64,000 nucleotides of DNA, from the NCBI RefSeq assembly GCF_007833275.1, contig NZ_CP042241.1, forward strand, positions 124,001 to 188,000, given 5' to 3'. The position numbers and the translations under genes were made by a program. Shown here one piece after another: positions 1-8,023 of this stretch. Source of the stretch: Salarchaeum sp. JOR-1 (lineage in GTDB: Archaea; Halobacteriota; Halobacteria; Halobacteriales; Halobacteriaceae). Positions within the stretch are counted from its first letter, which is position 1; each line of letters begins with the position of its first letter. A model generated the notes under the pieces. The model was not told where the DNA came from and did no database searches. It worked only from the letters and a program-made list of their open reading frames with translations.

Positions 1-29
1 CCGGTCGCGCCGGTGACGCCGACTCTCAT
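1..29 (-). CDS. dapB: 4-hydroxy-tetrahydrodipicolinate reductase, first residues only (gene runs off the left edge)
   Basis: Reading leftwards from the ATG at 29-27 gives MRVGVTGAT, the glycine-rich start of the Rossmann fold of DapB, which reduces the DapA product in lysine biosynthesis. The ATG overlaps the TGA of dapA (ATGA), so the two are translationally coupled. Only nine complete codons are inside the window; the call rests on these and on the position directly after dapA. Confidence 0.7.
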
Positions 30-901
30 AGCTCGGCGAGGACGGCGTCGAGTCGGTCGATCGTCTCCTCGCTCGCCGGCGACAGCGGGTCGCGGAAGGT
101 CGCGGTGCCGTGGCCGCGGAGTTCGAGTGCGTGCTTCACGGGCACGGGGTTGGTCTCCGCGAACAGCGCGCGAAAGAGCGGGCCGAGTTCGTGGTGCACG
201 TCGCGGGCGGCCGCGTACTCGTCGTCGTGGGCGCGCTCGACCAGCTCGACGACGCGTTCGGGTTCGACGTTCGCGGCGACGCTGATGACGCCGGTGCCGC
301 CGACGGCCATCGTCGGGAGCGTCATGGCGTCGTCGCCGGAGAGCACGGCGAACGCCTCGTCGCGGGTGCGTTCGGCGACTTCGCCGATGCGGCCGAGGTC
401 GCCGCTCGCGGCCTTGTACCCGACGATGTTCTCGTGGTCGGCGAGCGACACCGCGGTCTCCACGGCGATGTTTCGACCGGTGCGCCCGGGGACGTTGTAG
501 ATGATCTGGGGGACGTCGACCTCGTCCGCGATGCGTCGGTAGTGGGCTTCCATGCCGGCGGGTTCGGGGCGGTTGTAGTACGGCGAGATGAGGAGGAGGG
601 CGTCCGCGCCCGCATCGACGGCGCGCCGGGAGAGCGAGACGGCCTCGTGGGTCGCGTTACTCCCCGCGCCCGCGATGACGGGCACGTCCACCGCGTCGAC
701 GACGGTCTCGATGACGTCGATGTGTTCGTCGTGCGTGAGCGTCGCGGACTCGCCCGTGCTGCCGACCGGAACGAGGCCGTCGACGCCCGCGTCCGCGAGT
801 CGGCGGGCGTCCGCCGCGAGCTGGTCGTGGTCGATACTGCCGTCCGCGTCGAAGGGCGTCACCATCGCCGGGAAGACGCCGGATGTGAGGTTTCGTGTCA
901 T
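26..901 (-). CDS. dapA: 4-hydroxy-tetrahydrodipicolinate synthase
   Basis: A 291-residue TIM-barrel enzyme condensing pyruvate with aspartate semialdehyde at the first committed step of lysine synthesis. The Schiff-base lysine is in GYKAASGD (K163), the catalytic tyrosine in YNVPGRT (Y135), and the GSTGES loop is near residue 49. The reading frame continues upstream, but I start at 901 (MTRNLTSGVF), which gives the usual family length; the extra upstream residues are arginine-rich and unlike DapA. dapB follows with an ATGA overlap. The 279 bases to the divergent gene at 1181 hold the promoters of both; I see no other gene there. Confidence 0.95.
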   Translation of the reverse strand: MTRNLTSGVFPAMVTPFDADGSIDHDQLAADARRLADAGVDGLVPVGSTGESATLTHDEHIDVIETVVDAVDVPVIAGAGSNATHEAVSLSRRAVDAGADALLLISPYYNRPEPAGMEAHYRRIADEVDVPQIIYNVPGRTGRNIAVETAVSLADHENIVGYKAASGDLGRIGEVAERTRDEAFAVLSGDDAMTLPTMAVGGTGVISVAANVEPERVVELVERAHDDEYAAARDVHHELGPLFRALFAETNPVPVKHALELRGHGTATFRDPLSPASEETIDRLDAVLAEL

Positions 902-1180
902 GTGTCTCGGGAGTCTGTGGTTGGAGCGTGGTTCGAATCGGGAACGGCCCGGCACGAAATGTCAGTCCGCGCGGAGCCACTACTGCGCGCGTTTGCGTTT
1001 CGTACCCGAGGAGAAGACGGCGCCGGCGCTCCTCGCCGCGGACGACCGAGTGGAGCGCGCCTGGCACATACACCAGTTTGGGAGGGCGTGTCGTAAAGCG
1101 TTGTCGCCGCACGCAACCTCTGCCGTCCGCAGAGCGCTGCCGCCCGGGTTTATGTGGGCCGCGCCCCGACGGTGACGTGA

Positions 1181-1822
1181 ATGCTCGTTCTCGGAGACGC
1201 ACACGCGAACGAACCCGACCGACGCCAGGCGCTCCTCGCCGCGTACCGCGCGAGCGACGCCGACGTGGCGCTCCAGGCCGGCGACCTCTTCTACTACCGC
1301 CTCCCGATAGAGACGTACTTCATCGCCGGGAACAACGAGGACTTCGACGTCATCGACGCGCTCCGCCACGGCCGCATCGAGAGCGACCGCGTGAAGAACG
1401 CCCGCCTGCTCGCGAGCGACGCCGCGGCCGTGCGGGGACTCCGCGTCGCCGGTCTCTCGGGGAACTACGCGCCCTCGCGATACAACTACGCTCGCCGCGA
1501 CCTGCGCGACGACCGCCGCCGCCACTTCGTCCGCGAGGACGTAGAGGCCGCAGAAGAACTGGACGACGTGGACGTGCTTTTGACGCACGAAGCCCCGCAC
1601 GGCACGCCCGTCGAGGAGGAGTACGAGGTCGGGTGTCAGTACATCGACGAACTCCTCGACGCGCTCGAACCCGACCTCTGCCTCGTCGGCCACCACCACC
1701 AGCACACCGAGTCGACGTACGGCCCGACGCGCGTCGTCACGCTCGCGCCCGCGTGGGAGTCCTACTACGACCTCGCCCCCGACACCCTCTCGCTCACTCG
1801 GTTCGAGACGCCGGACGCGTAG
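1181..1822 (+). CDS. metallophosphoesterase family protein
   Basis: A 213-residue calcineurin-like phosphoesterase. The metal-binding motifs are in order: GDAH (D6, H8), GDL (D35), GNNE (N51), THE (H136) and GHHHQH near 170. The natural substrate cannot be read from sequence; related archaeal enzymes include phosphodiesterases and MJ0936-like proteins. A TATA-like GTTTATG lies about 26-32 bases before the ATG, which fits a leaderless transcript. The NYN gene follows after 29 bases. Confidence 0.85.
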   Translation: MLVLGDAHANEPDRRQALLAAYRASDADVALQAGDLFYYRLPIETYFIAGNNEDFDVIDALRHGRIESDRVKNARLLASDAAAVRGLRVAGLSGNYAPSRYNYARRDLRDDRRRHFVREDVEAAEELDDVDVLLTHEAPHGTPVEEEYEVGCQYIDELLDALEPDLCLVGHHHQHTESTYGPTRVVTLAPAWESYYDLAPDTLSLTRFETPDA

Positions 1823-1851
1823 TTTTTAGGACTGGACGGCACAGACCGGGT

Positions 1852-2349
1852 ATGACGGACATCCACGCCGACCAGCGCGTCGCCGTGCTGGCGGACGCGC
1901 AGAACCTCTATCACTCCGCGCACAGCCGGTACTCGCGGAACGTCGACTACGCCAGCCTGCTCTCCGAAGCCGTGCAGGATCGCCGGCTCACGCGCGCCAT
2001 CGCGTACGTCATCCGCGCCGACAGCCCGAACGAGGAATCGTTCTTCGAGGCGCTCGTCGACATCGGGTTCGAGACGAAGATCAAGGACATCAAGACGTTC
2101 GGCGACGGGTCGAAGAAGGCCGACTGGGACGTGGGGATGAGCCTCGACGCCGTCACGCTCGCCGACCACGTCGACACCGTCGTGCTCTGCACGGGCGACG
2201 GCGACTTCTCCCGGTTGTGCAGTCACCTCCGCCACGAGGGCGTCCGCATCGAAGTGATGGGGTTCGCGTCCAGCACGGCGGACGAACTCAGGGAGAGCGC
2301 GGACGCCTTCGTCGACCTCGGCGACCGCGAGGACACGTTCCTGCTCTAG
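1852..2349 (+). CDS. NYN domain (LabA/PIN-like) protein, probable RNase
   Basis: A 165-residue protein of the NYN/LabA-DUF88 family, a PIN-like nuclease fold. The conserved acidic residues are present: D15 in LADAQNLY, D91/D93 and D99 in the KKADWDVGM-SLDA segment, and D116/D118 in TGDGDFS, the expected metal-binding centre. The family is linked to RNA cleavage, but the target here is unknown. TTTTTAG at about 1823-1829 is 23-29 bases before the ATG, suggesting its own leaderless promoter. Its TAG overlaps the TAG of the convergent gene in a shared CTAG. Confidence 0.85.
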   Translation: MTDIHADQRVAVLADAQNLYHSAHSRYSRNVDYASLLSEAVQDRRLTRAIAYVIRADSPNEESFFEALVDIGFETKIKDIKTFGDGSKKADWDVGMSLDAVTLADHVDTVVLCTGDGDFSRLCSHLRHEGVRIEVMGFASSTADELRESADAFVDLGDREDTFLL

Positions 2350-2528
2350 ACGGAGCGCCCATCCTCGCTCGTGCCGATAAGGAGGCTGCCGCCGGCGAGG
2401 AGCATGGAAGAGACCGCAGCGAGGCCGAGCGAGACAGCACCACTGTTCCAGTTGATTCCGGTCCAGAGGATGAGGAGTATTCCGACCGCGAGGAGCGCGC
2501 CGCCGGAGAGGACTTGCTGGTTTACCAT
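2346..2528 (-). CDS. small two-helix membrane protein, unknown function
   Basis: A 60-residue protein with two hydrophobic stretches (about residues 5-25 and 31-51) joined by a short loop (GINWNSG) and a short polar tail. It resembles the many uncharacterised small haloarchaeal membrane proteins. The hydrophobic pattern and its fit between a shared CTAG stop with the NYN gene and an upstream promoter region support it as real. No function can be assigned. Confidence 0.65.
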   Translation of the reverse strand: MVNQQVLSGGALLAVGILLILWTGINWNSGAVSLGLAAVSSMLLAGGSLLIGTSEDGRSV

Positions 2529-2613
2529 CTTACGCGGGGGTAGTTCGGCAGGCCATATAAGCCATTCTCCATCGGTTCGACGGGGTTTTGCGGGTCGCGA
2601 TCCCTGAACGGGT

Positions 2614-3078
2614 ATGGACGAGTTCGCGGTGCTGCGGCGGATGGCGGTCTACCAGTTCGGTCGCGGAGCGGACGACGCGCTGTTCCCGGACGGCGAGGAG
2701 TTCCGCGTGGAGCGCTCGGCGTCGGGGCGGCCGCGGCAGGTCGCGAGCGACGACGGCCGCCTCGTCTCCGTCGGCATGGACGGCCGGTTCACGCTCGGCA
2801 TCGCGGGCGGCCGCCGCCTCTACGACGCAGTCGACGGCTACCAGGTGACCGTCGGCGACGAGAGCGAGCCGTTCGTCCGCGACGGCCGGAACGTCTTCGC
2901 GAAGTTCGTCACGGCCGCGGACGACGCCATCCGGCCCGAAGACGAGGTCGTCGTCGAACACGAGCGCGGCGAGGTCATCGCCGTCGGCCGCGCCGAACTC
3001 GACGCGCAGGGCATGCTGGACTTCGACTCCGGGATGGCCGTGAAAGTGCGAGAGGGCGCGGGCGGCGACGACGAGTAA
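2614..3078 (+). CDS. PUA domain-containing protein
   Basis: A 154-residue protein with a C-terminal PUA RNA-binding domain (about residues 75-150): a G-R-N-V-F-AKFV strand, then the [10 protein letters not shown] turn and the GR-ELDAQGM segment. Archaeal PUA proteins of this size usually bind tRNA or rRNA alone or with a modifying enzyme. The neighbours fit translation and RNA modification: NAC and the tRNA methyltransferase TrmI follow on the same strand. The partner enzyme is not evident. Confidence 0.8.
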   Translation: MDEFAVLRRMAVYQFGRGADDALFPDGEEFRVERSASGRPRQVASDDGRLVSVGMDGRFTLGIAGGRRLYDAVDGYQVTVGDESEPFVRDGRNVFAKFVTAADDAIRPEDEVVVEHERGEVIAVGRAELDAQGMLDFDSGMAVKVREGAGGDDE

Positions 3079-3145
3079 CCGAGTGACGCGAGCGCTGTCG
3101 GCCCGACCCGCCATGTTTTTTGCCGCGCGGCGTAACTCTCCGGGT

Positions 3146-3520
3146 ATGTTTGGAGGAGGCGGCGGGATGAATCCGCGCAAGATGAAGCAGATGATGGAAC
3201 AGATGGGGATCGACGTGGACGAACTCGACGCCACGGAGGTCGTGATTCGACTCGAAGACGGGTCTGAGCTCGTGTTCGACGACGCGGACGTGACGCGAAT
3301 GGACGCGCGCGGACAGGAGACCTACCAGGTCATCGGCGAGCCCGAGGAGCGCGAGAGCACCGCGGGCGAGGTCGAATCCAGCGAGGAGGAGTCCGGCGGG
3401 ATTCCGGACGAGGACGTGGAGCTCGTCGCGGCCCGCGCGGGCGTGAGCGCCGAGGAAGCGCGCGAGGCGCTCGAAGCGACCGGCGGCGACCTCGCGGCCG
3501 CTATCGACCGCGTAGAGTGA
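3146..3520 (+). CDS. nac: nascent polypeptide-associated complex protein
   Basis: A 124-residue archaeal homologue of the NAC alpha subunit, a chaperone acting at the ribosomal exit tunnel. It begins [20 protein letters not shown], typical of archaeal NAC; the NAC beta-barrel follows (about residues 25-65), then an acidic linker, and a C-terminal UBA domain (about 82-124). I start at 3146 because the upstream in-frame residues are unlike the family; the TTTTTT at about 3115 then sits correctly for a leaderless mRNA. The next gene overlaps by GTGA. Confidence 0.93.
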   Translation: MFGGGGGMNPRKMKQMMEQMGIDVDELDATEVVIRLEDGSELVFDDADVTRMDARGQETYQVIGEPEERESTAGEVESSEEESGGIPDEDVELVAARAGVSAEEAREALEATGGDLAAAIDRVE

Positions 3521-4236
3521 TACTGGTCGTTCGGGGCGACCGCGAATTCCTCTGTGAACCCGGGGAGGAAGTCCACACGGATCTCGGCGTCATCACCCTC
3601 CCCGAGGACGTGGAACCCGGTGACACCGTCGAGACCCATCTCGGCGAGGAGTTCCGGGTGCGCGGCCTGCGCGGCCCCGACCTCTTCGACCACCTCGAGC
3701 GAACGGGCGCGCCGATGATGCCGAAGGACATCGGTCTCGTCGTCGGGCACACGGGCGCGTCGCGCGGCGACCGCGTGCTCGACGCCGGCACGGGCACGGG
3801 CGTGCTCGCCGCCTACCTCGGCCGCCTCGGCGCGACCGTCACCACGTTCGAACGAAAGGCGGAGTTCGCCGCGGTCGCCCGCGAGAACATGGAACTCGCG
3901 GACGTATCCGACACGGTGGACGTGCGAACCGGCGACCTCACCGACGAACTCGACGGCCTCGGCGAGTTCGACCTCGTCACGCTCGACACCCCGAACGCGC
4001 CCGAACTGGTCGAACGGATTCCCGACCACCTGGCCGGCGGCGGCTTCCTCACGGTGTACTCGCCGTTCGTCGAGAACGCTCGCGACTCCGAACTCGCCGC
4101 GCGCGACGCCGGCCTCGCGGAAGTCGAAACCCGCGAGACCGTCCAGCGCTACATGGACTTCGACGACCGCGGCAGCCGTCCCAGCACGGGCGGCGTCGGC
4201 CACACCGGCTACCTGCTGTTCGCGCGGAAACCGTAG
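3517..4236 (+). CDS. trmI: tRNA (adenine-N1)-methyltransferase, TrmI family
   Basis: A 239-residue SAM-dependent methyltransferase, probably making m1A at tRNA positions 57/58. The small N-terminal domain is followed by the family segment [14 protein letters not shown] (about 67-80) and SAM motif [10 protein letters not shown] (87-95), with the acidic motif VTTFERK shortly after. The start is a GTG whose TGA overlap with nac (GTGA) implies translational coupling. The protein ends normally. A structured convergent intergenic region follows. Confidence 0.9.
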   Translation: MILVVRGDREFLCEPGEEVHTDLGVITLPEDVEPGDTVETHLGEEFRVRGLRGPDLFDHLERTGAPMMPKDIGLVVGHTGASRGDRVLDAGTGTGVLAAYLGRLGATVTTFERKAEFAAVARENMELADVSDTVDVRTGDLTDELDGLGEFDLVTLDTPNAPELVERIPDHLAGGGFLTVYSPFVENARDSELAARDAGLAEVETRETVQRYMDFDDRGSRPSTGGVGHTGYLLFARKP

Positions 4237-4302
4237 GGTGACTCAGTAGAAGACGTTCGCGCGGACGAGCGGCTCGGAGAGCCCGGTAGTTCGCGCGATT
4301 CA

Positions 4303-4383
4303 CTCGCGGCGAAGCCGCGAGCCTTTTTAGTGAAGGTTTTTACCGTGGGTGGTCGCGCAAAGCGCGACACGAACGGTAAAAAA
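4303..4383 (+). repeat. structured intergenic element, copy A (hairpin, two T5 tracts, second hairpin)
   Basis: Between convergent trmI and the carboxyltransferase gene. In order: a perfect 8-bp hairpin CTCGCGGC-GAA-GCCGCGAG (4303-4321), TTTTT (4324-4328), the spacer AGTGAAGG, TTTTT (4337-4341), a perfect 7-bp hairpin GTCGCGC-AAA-GCGCGAC (4352-4368) and an A6 run (4378-4383). TTTTTACCGT (4337-4346) also pairs with ACGGTAAAAA (4373-4382), enclosing the second hairpin. The same plan recurs near 12325 and 55301, with a partial version near 56472. It could terminate transcripts from both sides, but the repeated plan suggests more than a chance terminator. Confidence 0.75.
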
Positions 4384-4385
4384 GT

Positions 4386-6137
4386 TCAGATGATGGTGCC
4401 GTGTTTCTTGTCCGGCACGTCCTTCTCGACGGTCTCGTAGAAGTCGAAGCGGTTCACGAGTTCGTCGCGGAGCGTGCTCGGCGGGACGATGTCGTCGATG
4501 ACCACGTCGCTCGCCATGCGGTGGACGTCGATGTCCTCGCGGTACTCCTCGCGGAGCTCCTGTTCGCGCTTCTTGCGTTCTTCTGGGTCGTCGATGTCGT
4601 TGAGTTTGTTGGCGTAGACGGCGTTGATGGCGGCTTCGGGCCCCATGATGGCGATTTCGCCGGACGGGAGGGCGATGGTGGATTCGGGGTCGTAGGCGGG
4701 GCCGCTCATGGCGTAGATGCCCGCGCCGTACGCCTTCCGGACGACGACGCACTGCTTGGGGACGGTCGCCGCGCTGGTGGCGTAAATCATCTTCTTGCCC
4801 TTCTCCAGGATGGCGTCCTTCTCGACGCCGCTACCGGCCATGAAGCCGGGCGTGTCGGCGAGGTAGAGGAGGGGGATGTTGTAGGCGTCGCAGGTCCAGA
4901 CGAACTCGGCGGCCTTCTCGGCGGCGTCGGGGAAGATCGCGCCCGCGCGCTCTGCGGGCTGGTTCGCGACGATGCCGACGGGCCGGCCGTCGACGCGCCC
5001 GAACCCGGTGAGGATTTCCTTTCCGTAGGATTCCTTGAGTTCGAAGAAGCTCTCGGCGTCGACGACGCGCTCTACGACCTCGTGCATGTCGTACGCGCGG
5101 TTCGGGGCGTCGGGGATGACCGCGTCGATTCCCTTCGGGGACTTTTCGGGCGGTCTGCCGTCGGTCTGCGGGGGTTTCTCGTCGCTGTTGTCCGGGAGGT
5201 AGCTGGTGAGTTGGGCGACGAGTTCGCGGGCGTGTTCCTCGTCGGTGGCGACGAGGTCGGCGCTCCCGGACTCCTCGGCGTGCATTCGCGCGCCGCCGAG
5301 TTCCTGCATGTCGATGTCCTCGCCGGTCACCATCTGCACCATCCGCGGGCTGGCGATGGCCATCGCGCTCATCCCCTCCACCATCACGGTGAAGTCCGCG
5401 AACACGGGCGTGTAGGCCGCACCGGCGATACACGGCCCGTAGAGCACGCAGATCTGGGGGACGCGTCCCGACAGCTGGGAGTGGTTGTAGTAGTACTTCC
5501 CGATGCCCTCGCGGTTGGCGAAGAACCCGGACTGCTGGTCGATACGCCCGCCGGAGGAGTCCATCAGGTAGAGCACGGGCTTTCCGGTCTTGAGCGCGCG
5601 CTGCTGCATCCGGAGGAACTTCTCCACGCCCTTCTCCGCCATCGACCCCGCCTTCACGGTGAAGTCGTTCGCCATGAAGTGGAGGTCGCGACCCTCGAAC
5701 TCGGCCGCGCCCGTGATGAGTCCGTCCGCGGGCAACTGGTCGTCGGAGTCCCACTCGGCGAACCGGCCGTCCTCGAACAGAATTCCGTCGTCGCCGTCGC
5801 CGGACTCCGTCCGGCTGCCAGCCGAGCTCTGCTCGGCGTTGAACCAGAGGTCGAGGCGGTCGCGGACGAACAGTTTTCCCTGCTCGGAGAGGCGTTCTTT
5901 GTACTTCTCCGGGCCGCCTTCGAGGATTTCCTCTATTTCGTCCCACAGCTCGTCTTCGCGGTCGGTGGGTTCGTACTCCTGTTCTGGTTCCGACTCGTCG
6001 GGCCCGTCGCGGGTCGCGGCGGGGGTGTCGCTCTCCCCGACGAAGACCGCGACGTCGTCCCGGTAGTGTTCGGCGAGCGCGGCGGCCACCGCCTCCGCCT
6101 CCTCGGCGGTAGCGTTTGCACCGATGCGAACCTTCAT
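4386..6137 (-). CDS. pccB: acyl-CoA (propionyl-CoA type) carboxylase carboxyltransferase subunit, with N-terminal extension
   Basis: A 583-residue biotin-dependent carboxyltransferase moving CO2 from carboxybiotin to propionyl- or acetyl-CoA. The two crotonase-fold halves are at about 110-300 (including YLMDSSGGRID and GPCIAGAAY) and 330-570 (VGIVANQPAERAGAI, LADTPGFMAGSGVE). Residues 1-35 (MKVRIGANATAEEAEAVAAALAEH) look like a small epsilon/PccX-type carboxylase subunit and are joined to the enzyme by an acidic linker (about 40-75). The biotin carboxylase subunit is not in this window. The family is usually 510-530 residues long, so the extension is real extra sequence. Confidence 0.92.
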   Translation of the reverse strand: MKVRIGANATAEEAEAVAAALAEHYRDDVAVFVGESDTPAATRDGPDESEPEQEYEPTDREDELWDEIEEILEGGPEKYKERLSEQGKLFVRDRLDLWFNAEQSSAGSRTESGDGDDGILFEDGRFAEWDSDDQLPADGLITGAAEFEGRDLHFMANDFTVKAGSMAEKGVEKFLRMQQRALKTGKPVLYLMDSSGGRIDQQSGFFANREGIGKYYYNHSQLSGRVPQICVLYGPCIAGAAYTPVFADFTVMVEGMSAMAIASPRMVQMVTGEDIDMQELGGARMHAEESGSADLVATDEEHARELVAQLTSYLPDNSDEKPPQTDGRPPEKSPKGIDAVIPDAPNRAYDMHEVVERVVDAESFFELKESYGKEILTGFGRVDGRPVGIVANQPAERAGAIFPDAAEKAAEFVWTCDAYNIPLLYLADTPGFMAGSGVEKDAILEKGKKMIYATSAATVPKQCVVVRKAYGAGIYAMSGPAYDPESTIALPSGEIAIMGPEAAINAVYANKLNDIDDPEERKKREQELREEYREDIDVHRMASDVVIDDIVPPSTLRDELVNRFDFYETVEKDVPDKKHGTII

Positions 6138-6162
6138 ACTGGCCAGTTCGGCGAACCGGTTT

Positions 6163-6173
6163 GAAACAGTTTC
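6163..6173. promoter_or_regulatory. short palindrome upstream of pccB, possible operator
   Basis: GAAACAGTTTC is an 11-base dyad (GAAAC-A-GTTTC) centred about 31 bases before the pccB ATG, in an otherwise G+C-rich region and close to where the TATA element would lie. It could bind a dimeric regulator. This is inference from position and symmetry only. Confidence 0.3.
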
Positions 6174-6298
6174 CCCTTACGCGCCCCGGCGTTCGACGTG
6201 CGAGACGACTCGGGCGGCGAACCGGGAGCGCGCTCGTCTTCCTCGGATTCGCGCGTGTCGGCGTCCAGCACGCACACCGTCCTAAAGAGAATAGCGGT

Positions 6299-7144
6299 CT
6301 AGAGGGACTCCACGCGCGACACGTACGCGTCGTTCCCGACGAACACGGGCGTCCGCTGGTGGAGTTCCGTGCAGTCCGCGTCGAGGAGGCTCTGCGCGCC
6401 ATCGGTGGACGCGCCGCCCGCGGCTTCGACGACGTACGCGATGGGCGCGCCCTCGAAGAGGAGGCGGAGTTTGCCCGCGGGGCGGTCGCGGAGACCCGGG
6501 TAGCCGAAGACGCCGCCGTACGTCAACACCTGACTCACGTCGGCTATCATCGCGCCGCCGTACCGGAGCTTCAGTTCGTCCTCGACCTCGCGCACGAACG
6601 CCTCGAAGGACTCCGTCCAGTCGGGGACGCGCCCGCCGAACCCGTACACCGTCGGGTCGTCGGGGAGTTCAACGGAACCCACGTCGCGTGGCGTGCCGTC
6701 CTCGACGACGTACTCGGTCGCCGTCGCGTCGCTCGCCGCGCTCTCCGATCCGCCCTCCGCGACGACCATCGTCGTGATGGGGCCGTAGAGCGCGAATCCG
6801 GCGGCGACGAGTTCGGTTCCGGGCGCGGGGAGCGGCGCGTCGTACACGCCAACGACGGTTCCCATCGGGTTGTTCGACTTGAGGTTCGAGGAGCCGTCGA
6901 GCGGGTCGACCGCGACGGAGACGCCGTCGCCGGCGTCCACGACGTCTGCCCGTTCCTCGCTCGCGTACGCGCCGACGGAGTCGAGCGCGGTGAGGCGTTC
7001 TTCGAGCAACTCGTCCGCCCACACGTCCGCGGCGAGCTGGGTCTCCCCGCTCTCGTTCTCCCCGTCGGTCTTCCGGCGGCGTCCCGGGAGGCCGGCACGA
7101 ATCTCGGGCGCGGCCGCCGCGACCGTCTCGAAGACCTCGTGCAT
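6299..7144 (-). CDS. fbp: fructose-1,6-bisphosphatase, class I
   Basis: A 281-residue sugar phosphatase of the FBPase/inositol phosphatase superfamily. It shows SEE (about 62-64), the metal-binding VDPLDGSSN (79-87) and NNPMGTVVGVY; YPGLRDRPAGKLRLLFEGAP and AYVVEAAGG near the C-terminus match FBPase rather than inositol monophosphatase. It hydrolyses fructose-1,6-bisphosphate in gluconeogenesis. Its ATG overlaps the aldolase stop by one base, so the two are co-transcribed and probably coupled. Confidence 0.92.
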   Translation of the reverse strand: MHEVFETVAAAAPEIRAGLPGRRRKTDGENESGETQLAADVWADELLEERLTALDSVGAYASEERADVVDAGDGVSVAVDPLDGSSNLKSNNPMGTVVGVYDAPLPAPGTELVAAGFALYGPITTMVVAEGGSESAASDATATEYVVEDGTPRDVGSVELPDDPTVYGFGGRVPDWTESFEAFVREVEDELKLRYGGAMIADVSQVLTYGGVFGYPGLRDRPAGKLRLLFEGAPIAYVVEAAGGASTDGAQSLLDADCTELHQRTPVFVGNDAYVSRVESL

Positions 7145-7932
7145 CAGAGGTAGTCGAGCGCCTCGTCGACGCTGGCTTCCTCGAAGATGACGGCTTCGAG
7201 CGCGTCCAGCATCTCGCGGGGGTTCTCGCGCTGGAAGACGTTCCGCCCGACCGCCAGCCCCACCGCGCCGGCGTCGATAGCGTCGGAGACCGTGGTGAGG
7301 AAGTCCTCGTCGCTCGTCTTCGACCCGCCGGACATCACGACCTTCGTCGGGCCGGCGGCCGCGACGGCGTGCTCCATCGCGTCCTTGCTCCCGGGGTACT
7401 TGACCTTCGCCACGTCAGCGCCGAGTTCGAGCGCCTGCCGCGCCGCGTACGCGATGGTTCCGGGGGAGGTGTCGTTCTTCAGGCCCTGTCCGCGCGGGTA
7501 CGACCACATCACGACGGGGAGGTCGTGCTCGCGCGCGGTCTCCTGCGCCTTCCGGAACTCCTCTGCCATCTCGATTTCGTTGTTCGACCCGCCGTACAGC
7601 GTGAAGCCGACCGAGGACGCGCCGAGTTCGGCGGCGTAGTCCACGCTGCAGTTCACGGCGGAGTCGGGTTCGCCCATCCAGAGGTTCGAGGTGCCGTTGA
7701 GCTTCAGGAGGAGGTTCACGTCGTCGTACTGGTCGGCGTAGGCCTCCGCGACGCCCTTCTGCACCGCGAACCCGGTGACCGCGTCGTGGGTCGCCACGTC
7801 CCAGACGGTCTCGGGATCCATCGTCTCGGGCACGTCCTCGAAGTCCACGGGGCCGTGTTCGAGGCCGTGGTCGTACGCGAGGATGAGTACTTTGCCGTCA
7901 CGCGAGAGGGGGGTGTCGTCGAACGGTCGCAT
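7144..7932 (-). CDS. class I fructose-bisphosphate aldolase (archaeal DhnA type)
   Basis: A 262-residue TIM-barrel aldolase. LILAYDHGLEHGP (about 16-28) is the archaeal class I signature, and AKVKYPG (about 175-181) carries the Schiff-base lysine; VVMSGGSKTSDED forms the phosphate-binding region. The start at 7932 gives the normal length and lies 25 bases from a TATAAAA box (7957-7965 on the opposite strand). It heads an operon with fbp, which favours fructose-bisphosphate aldolase over the related ADTH synthase of aromatic amino-acid synthesis, though that paralogue cannot be excluded. Confidence 0.85.
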   Translation of the reverse strand: MRPFDDTPLSRDGKVLILAYDHGLEHGPVDFEDVPETMDPETVWDVATHDAVTGFAVQKGVAEAYADQYDDVNLLLKLNGTSNLWMGEPDSAVNCSVDYAAELGASSVGFTLYGGSNNEIEMAEEFRKAQETAREHDLPVVMWSYPRGQGLKNDTSPGTIAYAARQALELGADVAKVKYPGSKDAMEHAVAAAGPTKVVMSGGSKTSDEDFLTTVSDAIDAGAVGLAVGRNVFQRENPREMLDALEAVIFEEASVDEALDYL

Positions 7933-7956
7933 ACGCGACTGTCCGGCGCGCCCGAC

Positions 7957-8000
7957 TATAAAACCAGTCAAGACGCACGCGCCCGACCCAATCTTTTTAT
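7957..8000. promoter_or_regulatory. divergent promoter pair for the aldolase and the membrane-protein gene
   Basis: On the minus strand GGTTTTATA (7957-7965) lies about 25 bases before the aldolase ATG at 7932. On the plus strand CTTTTTAT (7993-8000) lies about 24-31 bases before the ATG at 8024. Both distances fit haloarchaeal TATA boxes of leaderless transcripts and support the chosen start codons. Confidence 0.65.
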
Positions 8001-8023
8001 CCGGCACGTGAAAGGTTCGGACG

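Noticed and set aside
930-955. tRNA-like T-loop sequence GGTTCGAATC
   Set aside because: The bases on either side do not form a T stem, and no acceptor stem, D arm or anticodon arm can be built around it; TTCGAA is a short palindrome likely to occur by chance.
4401-6164. Very long open frames opposite real genes (for example 4401-6164, 33789-36362, 29334-31913, 36804-38408)
   Set aside because: They run antisense to confidently identified genes, are extremely rich in Arg, Gly, His, Val and Glu, and show no domain motifs; in high-G+C DNA the complementary frame stays open by codon bias.
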